Shown: positions 1-5,742 of the stretch, piece by piece
Layout of the letters: each line of letters opens with the position of its first letter
Numbering within the stretch: position 1 is the stretch's first letter
Assembly: GCA_902463235.1 (NCBI GenBank)
Contig: CABQER010000042.1
Span: 1-7,269 of the forward strand
Length of the DNA: 7,269 nucleotides
From: an uncultured Faecalibacterium sp.
Lineage (GTDB): Bacteria; Bacillota; Clostridia; Oscillospirales; Ruminococcaceae
Direction of reading: 5' to 3'
Translations under genes and position numbers: made by a program
Notes under the pieces: model-generated
What the model was told of the DNA's origin: nothing
Seen by the model: only the letters and a program-made list of their open reading frames with translations
Database searches by the model: none

Positions 1-843
1 CGCAAAATGCCCGGCGTGCAGGTCATTGCCGATGAGGACCGCATTGCCCGCTACTCTGCCGAACCGGTCGTCTGCAACGGCGAAGTGTGCAGCTTCCGTT
101 ACGTCACCCCTGCCGAGGGCAAACCGGTAGACCTGCTTCTGGTGGCCGTCAAGGCTACGGTGCTGGAACAGGCCATTCAGGACATTGCAAAGTTCGTAGG
201 GCCGGACACCGTGATCCTCAGCGTGCTGAACGGCATCACCAGCGAGGAGCACATTGACGCAGCCTATCCCGGCCACACCCTGTGGAGCGTTGCCATCGGC
301 ATGGACGCCACCCGCACCGGGCGCACGCTGGTGTTCAATCAGGCGGGCAAGATCCAGTTCGGTGAGCGCAGCGGCGAGATGACCGACCGTGTGCAGGCCG
401 TGGCTGACTATCTGGACGAGTGCGGCATTGCCAACGAGCCCTGTGGGGATATCCTTTACAAGCAGTGGAACAAGCTGATGGTGAATGATGGCCTGAATCA
501 GGCCGCAGCCGCCTTTGACCAGCCCTACGGCGGCCTGCGCCAGCCCGGCGAAGCACAGGACATGATGCGCGCGGCCATGCAGGAGGTCATCCGGCTGGCG
601 AACCTTGAGGGCGTGCCCCTGCCGCCGGACAACGATGTGCAGTTCATCGATGCCATGATGCCCACCTTTAACCCCGAGGGCATGCCCAGCATGCGGCAGG
701 ATGTGCTGGCAAAGCGCCCCACCGAGGTGGAGGAGTTTGCCGGTGTGGTGCGCCAGCGGGCCAAGAAGTACGGGATGCCCACCCCTGCCAACGACTTTTT
801 CTACACCCGCATCCGCGAGATCGAGGCGGGATACGACCAGTAA
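1..843 (+). CDS. Ketopantoate reductase (ApbA/PanE) family protein, 5' end outside the window
   Basis: The frame is open from base 1, so the gene starts upstream. About 280 codons are present, and compared with the usual ~300-residue family length only about 25-30 N-terminal residues, including the GxGxxG NADPH-binding loop, are missing. Family members reduce 2-dehydropantoate to pantoate with NADPH in the cytoplasm, for pantothenate and CoA synthesis. Visible landmarks are the end of the Rossmann domain (VDLLLVAVKA, then ILSVLNGITSEE) and the central motif WNKLMVNDGLNQ, whose Lys (codon at 472-474) and two Asn residues match the catalytic lysine and substrate asparagines of PanE. The C-terminal block SMRQDVLAKRPTEVEEFAG carries the conserved Ser and Glu (Glu codon at 724-726). 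Family membership is seen directly. True PanE activity is inferred, because many Firmicutes carry several paralogues, so I give no gene symbol. The next gene begins 10 bp downstream and is probably co-transcribed. Confidence 0.9.
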   Translation, partial: RKMPGVQVIADEDRIARYSAEPVVCNGEVCSFRYVTPAEGKPVDLLLVAVKATVLEQAIQDIAKFVGPDTVILSVLNGITSEEHIDAAYPGHTLWSVAIGMDATRTGRTLVFNQAGKIQFGERSGEMTDRVQAVADYLDECGIANEPCGDILYKQWNKLMVNDGLNQAAAAFDQPYGGLRQPGEAQDMMRAAMQEVIRLANLEGVPLPPDNDVQFIDAMMPTFNPEGMPSMRQDVLAKRPTEVEEFAGVVRQRAKKYGMPTPANDFFYTRIREIEAGYDQ

Positions 844-853
844 GGAGCCACCC

Positions 854-1393
854 ATGCATACGCTTTATTTCACCCGCCACGGAGAGACCGTCTGGAACGT
901 TGAAAACAAGATCTGCGGCATGACCGACAGCCCCCTCACCGAGCGGGGCCGCCAGCAGGCCCGGAAGCTGGGCGAAGCCGTCAAGGCCAGCGGGGTGCAC
1001 ATCGATGAGATCCTCTACTCTCCCCTGTCCCGCGCCGCCGACACCGCCATGGCCATTGCCGAGGCCACCGGCCTGCCCGCCCGGTGTGAGCCGCGCCTGC
1101 GGGAGCAGTGCTTTGGCAAATACGAGGGCACGCCCCGCAACGGCGGCGAGTTCCGCGTTTCCAAGACCCACTTTGCCGACCGCTACGACGGCGGCGAGAG
1201 CATGATGCAGCTGGCCCAGCGCATCTATAACCTGCTGGACGAGCTGAAGGCCGACACCGGCAAGACCTATCTGCTGGTGGCCCACAACGGCATCGCCCGG
1301 GTGGTGCAGTCCTATTTCTACGATATGACCAACGAGGAATACGCAGCTGCGGGCATCAAAAACTGCGAACTGGTGGAATATCATTTTGAATAA
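854..1393 (+). CDS. Histidine phosphatase family protein (phosphoglycerate mutase-like)
   Basis: A 179-residue protein of the histidine phosphatase superfamily, which transfers phosphate through a phosphohistidine. The N-terminal signature LYFTRHGETVWN gives the nucleophile His9 within R8-H9-G10. Arg60 (SPLSRAADTA) is the second phosphate-binding arginine, Glu84 (LREQCFGKYEG) the likely proton donor, and His144 (LVAHNG) the second catalytic histidine, so the active site looks complete. The protein is shorter than glycolytic dPGM (~230-250 residues) and closer to the small phosphatases of the CobC/PhoE type. The substrate cannot be told from sequence. The ATG at 854 is chosen because TAAGGAG overlaps the stop codon of the upstream gene at a good distance, and because the RHG motif then sits at its usual position; the open frame extends further upstream but only through the previous gene. 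There is no evident pathway link to the reductase upstream, although the two should form an operon. Confidence 0.93.
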   Translation: MHTLYFTRHGETVWNVENKICGMTDSPLTERGRQQARKLGEAVKASGVHIDEILYSPLSRAADTAMAIAEATGLPARCEPRLREQCFGKYEGTPRNGGEFRVSKTHFADRYDGGESMMQLAQRIYNLLDELKADTGKTYLLVAHNGIARVVQSYFYDMTNEEYAAAGIKNCELVEYHFE

Positions 1394-1413
1394 AGTTTCT
1401 TCAAAATCTTGCA

Positions 1414-1560
1414 CGGCCTCGCCCTCTCCGTCACGCCTTGCGGCGTGCCACCTCTCCCAAAGTGAGAGGCTTTGGCATTACGGTCAACTTTCTGGTTCTG
1501 CCAAGGGCTCTCCCTTTGGGAGAGCTGTCGAACAAATGTGAGACTGAGAGGGCGAGCCCG
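1414..1560. repeat. 147-bp palindromic intergenic repeat element (MITE/REP-like)
   Basis: The ends are inverted repeats: 1414-1428 (CGGCCTCGCCCTCTC) matches the complement of 1546-1560 at 14 of 15 positions. Inside are four further hairpins in a row: CACGCC/GGCGTG (1432-1437 with 1442-1447), CCTCTC/GAGAGG (1451-1456 with 1464-1469), TTGGCA/TGCCAA (1472-1477 with 1499-1504) and GCTCTCCC/GGGAGAGC (1507-1514 with 1518-1525). There is no open reading frame of note. The structure is that of a small non-autonomous palindromic element lying between two convergent transcription units. I recall very similar sequences dispersed in Faecalibacterium genomes, but this is memory, not a search. Flanking target-site duplication is not obvious. 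Its hairpins may also slow transcription leaving the phosphatase gene. Confidence 0.75.
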
Positions 1561-1565
1561 TTAAC

Positions 1566-1628
1566 AAAAAAGAATCTGCAACTGTCAGCCTGAACTTCGG
1601 GCATCACAATTGCAGATTCTTTCTTTTT
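1566..1628. terminator. Hairpin terminator between convergent genes, probably bidirectional
   Basis: AGAATCTGCA at 1571-1580 pairs perfectly with TGCAGATTCT at 1611-1620. The interior continues the helix imperfectly and ends in GCCTGA/TCGGGC (1588-1593 with 1597-1602) around a three-base loop. On the minus strand the stem is followed by six U (complement of 1566-1571), which suits the heptad-repeat gene ending at 1634. On the plus strand it is followed by a U-rich but interrupted tract (1618-1628), so it may also stop read-through from the phosphatase operon. Confidence 0.85.
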
Positions 1629-1633
1629 ATGTC

Positions 1634-3340
1634 TTATCCTTTATACAGCCCAAACAGCTTGAGCAGCTTCTGCCAGAAGGTCAGGGTCACAGCCGCCGGT
1701 TCCGGCTGGGCTGCCGGGGCCGGGGCCGTGATGGCAGTGGTCTGCAGCGCAAACTGCACCGCGCCCACCTCGGTGTTCTCTGCCGAGGTGAAGCTCTGCA
1801 CCTCCCCGCCGCCGGAAAGACTGTTCAGCAGGCTGTCCAGCTGGGCACCCATGTCGATGCCGGAAACGCTGCTGCGCAGCTCGCCGGTGCCGCCGGTCAG
1901 CTGAGACGCCCCCTCCGCCAGCTGCGCAACGCCCGCCTTCAGCTGGGCTACGCCGTCGGTGTAGGCGTTCAGGCCGTCGTCCAGTTGGACGTACTGGGCG
2001 GCAAGCTGGTTCACGCCGTCGGTGAGCACCGAGAGATTGCCCAGCATCCCAGTAAGCACACCGGCCAGCTGACGCACCCCGGCGTCAAACTCGCCGTAGC
2101 TGCCGTTCAGGGTGCTGCTGCCCTCGTGCAGCTGGGCGATGCCGCCGTTCACGGTGTCGAGATAGGTCTGCATGGCATCGATGTTGGCCGTAGACCCCTG
2201 CAAAAGCAGGATCACATCCTTGAGCTGCGGCATCATCCACACCATGCCCTGCAGCTGCTCAATGGCCTTGGCGTTGCCATCCTTTACCACGTCCAGATCA
2301 AGGCCGTTTTCTTTGAGGATGGCCTTGTAGGCTTCAAAGCTCACCTGCTGCTCCAGCTGTGCCGCGCCCTCATCCAGCCGGGCAATGCCGTCCCGGATCT
2401 GGGTAGAGGCATCCAGCAGGGTGTTCAGCTCGTCGGTGGAGGCAGAGATGCCGTTCAGCGCGGTCTGCATCTGGGTGAGGGCGGCACGCACCCGGGCTGA
2501 GCCGCCGGTCAAGGCACCGGAATTGCCGTTCAGGGTGTCGATGCCCGCCTGCACCTGCGCAATGCCGTCTGCCAGCGCGTTGGCACCATCGTCCAGCTGC
2601 ACGGAACCGCTCTGCAGCTGTTCCAGCATCCCGGTCAGGTCCATATCTCCGAGGTCGAGGTTCAGGTTCAGCCGCACGCCGTTCAGGGAAACGGCGTCCA
2701 TGGCAAAATCCGTCACATCGGCAGTGACGGTCACGTCGCTGTCCGCGCCCGGCAGCAGGATGTAGGAAAGCTGCTTTTTGCTGCCCACATTCGCCACCAT
2801 AGCGCCCGGCGCGCTGATGTTCCGGGCAAGGCCGGTGTCCAGACTCATGGTCACCTGCAGCGCGTAGTCGTCAAAAAAGCTGCCGGTGCAGTCCGGGTTG
2901 CGGCTCACCTGCAGCCGGATGGAAAGGGCACCGCTTTTGCCGCTCAGCTCGTCGGGGCTGATCTCTGCCCCGTCCAGCGTATAGGTCAGCTTTACCACCC
3001 ATGGCAGGGCCGTGGCGGCGTCCATGGTGCCCTCATAATAGAGCTTGCCGTCCTCGGTCACATGCACCGTGACCGTATCGCCGCTCTGCTCCACGGCATC
3101 GCTCGTGGTCATGTTGCGCACGGCAGTGTAGCTGCCGTGGTCCGCAACGGTGTCCCCCGCCTGCACGGAAAAGCTGTTCACGGCGTACACGCCGGTCACA
3201 GCACCGGAGGCCGTAAGATTTGCATAAATGACCTCTTCCTTGGCAGCGGAGGCTGCTGAAAAAGCTGGCAGACTGCTGCCCGCCAGCAGGCAGCCCGCCA
3301 GCGCCAGCGCCGACACCCGGCGCACAAATCGATGTTTCAT
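1634..3340 (-). CDS. Exported protein with X3-Leu-X2-Gly heptad-like repeats, RND/MMPL partner
   Basis: A 568-residue exported protein. The N-terminus MKHRFVRRVSALALAGC starts a signal peptide that runs to about residue 33. LAGC at 14-17 is also a good lipobox, so it may be a lipoprotein; otherwise signal peptidase I could cut after AFSA or SAASA. Residues ~35-225 look like a beta-rich extracytoplasmic domain. Residues ~235-330 and ~380-490 are repeats of the type QLDDGANALADGIAQVQAG and QLKAGVAQLAEGASQLTGG, the Leu-x-x-Gly pattern of YhgE/Pip-related and MMPL-associated proteins, expected to form long helical or coiled-coil arms. A Pro/Ala-rich linker leads to an amphipathic, Trp-containing end (TFWQKLLKLFGLYKG) rather than a clear membrane helix. 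ATG at 3340 is preferred: AAGGAGG (3357-3351) lies 10 bases upstream, whereas the in-frame TTG at 3349 is only one base from it. It begins 5 bp after the transporter stop, so the two are almost certainly co-translated. The exact function is unknown. Confidence 0.85.
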   Translation of the reverse strand: MKHRFVRRVSALALAGCLLAGSSLPAFSAASAAKEEVIYANLTASGAVTGVYAVNSFSVQAGDTVADHGSYTAVRNMTTSDAVEQSGDTVTVHVTEDGKLYYEGTMDAATALPWVVKLTYTLDGAEISPDELSGKSGALSIRLQVSRNPDCTGSFFDDYALQVTMSLDTGLARNISAPGAMVANVGSKKQLSYILLPGADSDVTVTADVTDFAMDAVSLNGVRLNLNLDLGDMDLTGMLEQLQSGSVQLDDGANALADGIAQVQAGIDTLNGNSGALTGGSARVRAALTQMQTALNGISASTDELNTLLDASTQIRDGIARLDEGAAQLEQQVSFEAYKAILKENGLDLDVVKDGNAKAIEQLQGMVWMMPQLKDVILLLQGSTANIDAMQTYLDTVNGGIAQLHEGSSTLNGSYGEFDAGVRQLAGVLTGMLGNLSVLTDGVNQLAAQYVQLDDGLNAYTDGVAQLKAGVAQLAEGASQLTGGTGELRSSVSGIDMGAQLDSLLNSLSGGGEVQSFTSAENTEVGAVQFALQTTAITAPAPAAQPEPAAVTLTFWQKLLKLFGLYKG

Positions 3341-3345
3341 CTCGG

Positions 3346-5403
3346 TCAAGCCTCCTTCGGCTGTCTTTTCTTTTTTATAATGAGCGGGTCGGCCAGATAC
3401 AAAAAGCCCGGCAGTGCCGAAAGCACGATGGCCAGCGACACCAGACTGCCCACGCCCAGAAAATTGCCCAGCTGGCCCAGCAGCTGGTTTGTGGAAATGG
3501 CTCCCATCAGGAAGCCCACCACCGCCATGGCGCTGCCGGTGGTGCTGACCGAGGTGGTCACAGCGGACACCGTGGCCGCAACGGCGTCTTTGCGGCCCAG
3601 CGTCTCGCGAAACTCCTGATAGCGGTCGGAGAAGAGGATGGCGTAATCCACCGTAGCACCCAGCTGCACCGAGCTGATGATGAGGTAGGCAATGTAGAAC
3701 ACGTACTGGCCCCGGAAGTACGGGATGGCCAGATTGATCCAGATGGCGGTCTCGATGCTGAGCACCAGAATGATGGGCAAAAGCAGCTGCCGCTTCATAA
3801 GGAGCAGGATCAGGAACACCGCACCGATGGCCAGCAGGTTCACCTTGACCATGTCGGCCGTGATGGTGTCCATCAGGTCATAGGTGCTCACGCCCTGACC
3901 GGCCAGATAATAATTGTCCGGGTAATATTGCTGCACCGTGGCGCGCACCCGCTCCACCAGCGCAAAGGCCCCATCGCCCTCGGTGTCGGCATCCACCGTA
4001 AGCACCATGCGGGTGTAGCCGCCGGAGACCAGCAGCCCCAGCGTATCCCCGGGCACGAACTCCGGCGGAATGGACGCGCCTGCGTTGTCCACATAGGAAA
4101 GGATGCCGGTCACCTCCGGGATGGCGTGCAGTGCATCCGAAAGCTTTTGCTGCGTGGCGGTGTCGCCCTCCGGCACCAGTACAACGTAGGTGTCGCTGCG
4201 GCCAAAGGTCTCCTCGATGGCGGCGGTGTCCGCACCCAGACGAGTGTTCTCGCCAAACATGTGGGCGGCACCGTAGTAATACTGGTTCGAGTTGGAGGCC
4301 AGATAGCTGGGCACCATCAGAATGACCAGCACCAGCGCCATGGGCAGCATGATGCGGGCCACAAAGCGGCCAAACTTGTCAAAGCTGGGCAGCAGGGGCC
4401 TGTGGTGGGTCTTATCCATCCACTTGCAGCACGCCAGCGTCAGCGCAGGCATAAAGGTGAACACGGTGACAAGGCTCAGCACCACGCCCTTTGCCAGCGC
4501 AAGGCCCAGATCCGGGCCGATCTGGAACTGCATGAGCACCAGTGCCAGAAAACCGATGACGGTGGTCAGGCCGCTGGACAGGATGGAGCCGGTGGATCTG
4601 CACAGGGCATCCACCATGCACTCCTCCGGGCTGGCACCGGGGTTTTCGGCCCGGCACTCCGCAAAGCGGTGGATCAGGAACACCGAGTAGTCCAGCGACA
4701 CCGCCAGCTGCAGGATGCTGCCCGCCGCATTCGTCACAAACGAGATGGTGCCGAAGATGAGGTTCGTGCCGTTGTTGAGCAGGATGGCCGCGCCAAGGCC
4801 CGTCAGCACCAGCAGCGGCTCCGCCCAGGAATCGGTGGTCAGGATCAGGATGAACAGCACATACACCACCGCGATGGCGGCGATCTTTGCCACCTCGGTC
4901 ACGGTGGAGTTGGTGGCAACGGCAGTGGAGACCGCCGCGCCCTCCAGCGCGTTGCCCTCCCCGATCAGATCCCGCACGGCAGCCACCGCTTCCAGACGCT
5001 TCTCGTCCTCCACCGTCACGGTGAACAGGGCGCAGCCATCCTTATAATAGCTCTCCACCGTGGCGGTGTCCTGCATCTGCAAAGGCACTGTCACATCCAA
5101 ACTGTCGTCCAGCCATGCAACGGAGGACACTCCATCGATGGCGGCAAGCTTTTCCTTGTACTCCAGCGCCTGCGGCACCGTGACATCCCGCACCATGACC
5201 CGCATGTTGGGGATGCCGCCGGTGAAAGCACCGTTCATCACCTCGATGGCGGTGGTGGAGGGGGATTCCGGCGGCAGGTAGTCGTTGATATCGTAATCCA
5301 CCTTTACCTGACGCACAGCGAACACGCTCAGCACAGCCGCCAGTGCAAACACCGCCAGCACCAGCCTGCGGCGGCGCACGATGGCGGTATAAAAACGTTT
5401 CAT
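3346..5403 (-). CDS. RND superfamily (MMPL-type) transporter
   Basis: A 685-residue integral membrane protein with the duplicated RND layout: TM1 (~14-30), an extracytoplasmic loop (~31-172), TM2-6, a short basic cytoplasmic stretch, TM7, a second outer loop (~372-515), and TM8-12 ending in a cytoplasmic KKKRQPKEA tail. Each half keeps the Asp-Tyr pair of MMPL proteins that relays protons: D238-Y239 in LAVSLDYSVFLIHRF and D586-Y587 in LGATVDYAILFSDRY. It should use the proton gradient to export lipids or hydrophobic compounds; the substrate is unknown. It is smaller than mycobacterial MmpL proteins but typical for Firmicutes. The start is uncertain. ATG at 5403 (MKRFYTAIVRRRR) is preferred because AAAGGAG (5423-5417) lies upstream, though 13 bases away; an adjacent TTG at 5406 would be closer. 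An in-frame ATG at 5433 would add 10 residues but has no ribosome site. The stop overlaps the ribosome-site region of the heptad-repeat gene, giving a tight operon. I see no convincing minus-strand promoter. Confidence 0.93.
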   Translation of the reverse strand: MKRFYTAIVRRRRLVLAVFALAAVLSVFAVRQVKVDYDINDYLPPESPSTTAIEVMNGAFTGGIPNMRVMVRDVTVPQALEYKEKLAAIDGVSSVAWLDDSLDVTVPLQMQDTATVESYYKDGCALFTVTVEDEKRLEAVAAVRDLIGEGNALEGAAVSTAVATNSTVTEVAKIAAIAVVYVLFILILTTDSWAEPLLVLTGLGAAILLNNGTNLIFGTISFVTNAAGSILQLAVSLDYSVFLIHRFAECRAENPGASPEECMVDALCRSTGSILSSGLTTVIGFLALVLMQFQIGPDLGLALAKGVVLSLVTVFTFMPALTLACCKWMDKTHHRPLLPSFDKFGRFVARIMLPMALVLVILMVPSYLASNSNQYYYGAAHMFGENTRLGADTAAIEETFGRSDTYVVLVPEGDTATQQKLSDALHAIPEVTGILSYVDNAGASIPPEFVPGDTLGLLVSGGYTRMVLTVDADTEGDGAFALVERVRATVQQYYPDNYYLAGQGVSTYDLMDTITADMVKVNLLAIGAVFLILLLMKRQLLLPIILVLSIETAIWINLAIPYFRGQYVFYIAYLIISSVQLGATVDYAILFSDRYQEFRETLGRKDAVAATVSAVTTSVSTTGSAMAVVGFLMGAISTNQLLGQLGNFLGVGSLVSLAIVLSALPGFLYLADPLIIKKKRQPKEA

Positions 5404-5442
5404 CAAAACAGGAGTTCTCCTTTCCGGATCCATAAAAAAACT

Positions 5443-5468
5443 TTTATCAGTTTAACAGGTTTGATAAA
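5443..5468. promoter_or_regulatory. Inverted repeat, possible operator in the divergent control region
   Basis: TTTATCA (5443-5449) and TGATAAA (5462-5468) form a perfect 7-base inverted repeat with a 12-base spacer, giving about 19 bp between half-site centres. That is roughly two turns of the helix and suits a dimeric repressor such as a TetR-type protein. It lies just upstream of the RND gene. No regulator gene is visible here, and AT-rich DNA makes chance repeats more likely, so this is only a candidate. Confidence 0.35.
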
Positions 5469-5530
5469 CGTTGGAAAGAGACAGTTTATGAATTTTGACC
5501 CTCGAATGCCGATTTTTTGATTTTTCTGCC

Positions 5531-5559
5531 TTGACAACAAAAATAAATTCTGATATGCT
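5531..5559 (+). promoter_or_regulatory. Strong sigma-A-type promoter for the MATE leader and gene
   Basis: A perfect -35 box TTGACA (5531-5536) is followed after exactly 17 bp by TATGCT (5554-5559), preceded by TG at 5551-5552 as in extended -10 promoters. Transcription should begin near 5565-5567, leaving an untranslated leader of about 177 bases before the MATE start codon. The surrounding DNA is AT-rich, unlike the coding regions. Confidence 0.8.
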
Positions 5560-5565
5560 CTTTTT

Positions 5566-5605
5566 CGGTTCATCGGAGGACCGTTTTCAACGTAATTTGA
5601 AACGG
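5566..5605 (+). ncRNA. Two-hairpin leader RNA, candidate riboswitch aptamer (guanidine-IV/mepA type suspected)
   Basis: The first hairpin starts at the predicted transcript start: CGGTTC (5566-5571) pairs with GGACCG (5578-5583), one G-U pair included, around the loop AUCGGA. The second, TTTCAA (5585-5590) with TTGAAA (5597-5602), has the loop CGUAAU. In an alternative fold CCGTTT (5581-5586) pairs with AAACGG (5600-5605) and extends the second hairpin. Both loops contain CG dinucleotides (5574-5575 and 5591-5592) that could pair with each other, which is speculative. The 3' strand overlaps the 5' arm of the downstream terminator at 5600-5605, so hairpin and terminator compete. Known biology: guanidine-IV (mepA-motif) riboswitches are small two-hairpin aptamers that activate MATE transporter genes in Firmicutes. 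Position, size and downstream gene all fit; a match to the consensus was not verified. Signatures of T-box, cobalamin, TPP, FMN and SAM-I leaders were not seen. Confidence 0.5.
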
Positions 5606-5716
5606 GCCGGATAAGATGCCGTGCAGACAGCGCCCCGCCGGAGGTTTCGTTGCCGTAGTGACGAAGCAGATCGAGGCCGGGCGTGCACTCACGGACATTT
5701 ATCCGGCCCGTTTTTT
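5600..5716 (+). terminator. Leader terminator (attenuator) with a long folded loop, upstream of the MATE gene
   Basis: AAACGGGCCGGATAA (5600-5614) pairs perfectly with TTATCCGGCCCGTTT (5699-5713), and U continues to 5716. The helix goes on through ATG/CAT (5616-5618 with 5696-5698) and CCGTG/CACGG (5619-5623 with 5690-5694), with one unpaired base on each side (5615 and 5695), for 23 pairs in total. The enclosed 66 bases fold further: CGCCC/GGGCG (5631-5635 with 5679-5683), GCC/GGC (5637-5639 with 5675-5677) and TTCGT/ACGAA (5646-5650 with 5661-5665). It ends 13 bases before the MATE ribosome site, so forming it should stop transcription before the gene. The structure is much larger than an ordinary attenuator hairpin and could have been built from a palindromic element. 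Confidence 0.7.
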
Positions 5717-5742
5717 GCACCTTGTGCAGAAAGGAGGACGCC

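Noticed and set aside
1383..1407. Inverted repeat ATTTTGAA/TTCAAAAT around the phosphatase stop codon, considered as a terminator
   Set aside because: The stem is AT-only apart from one G-C pair and no U tract follows, so it is unlikely to terminate. It may be chance in AT-rich sequence.
668..1414. 248-residue minus-strand open frame opposite the reductase and phosphatase genes
   Set aside because: It spans two well-supported plus-strand genes and shows no motif of its own.
1900..2640. Recurring CAGCTGGGC-like DNA words, considered as a DNA repeat array or CRISPR
   Set aside because: The words are degenerate and in frame, and are explained by the Leu-x-x-Gly protein repeats of the minus-strand gene. 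There are no constant repeats with unique spacers.
3928..5520. 530-residue plus-strand open frame opposite the RND gene
   Set aside because: It is a His/Gln/Gly-rich antisense shadow of the RND transporter, which has clear motifs on the other strand.
5575..5580. GGAGGA, a ribosome-site-like sequence in the MATE leader
   Set aside because: No ATG or GTG follows at a usable distance. The only candidate, TTG 5597, would make a five-codon peptide. The bases are better explained as part of the first hairpin.
5683..5742. Longer MATE reading from GTG 5683, adding 20 residues
   Set aside because: The added part would be read through the terminator hairpin and is not MATE-like. ATG 5743 has an ideal ribosome site 5 bases upstream.
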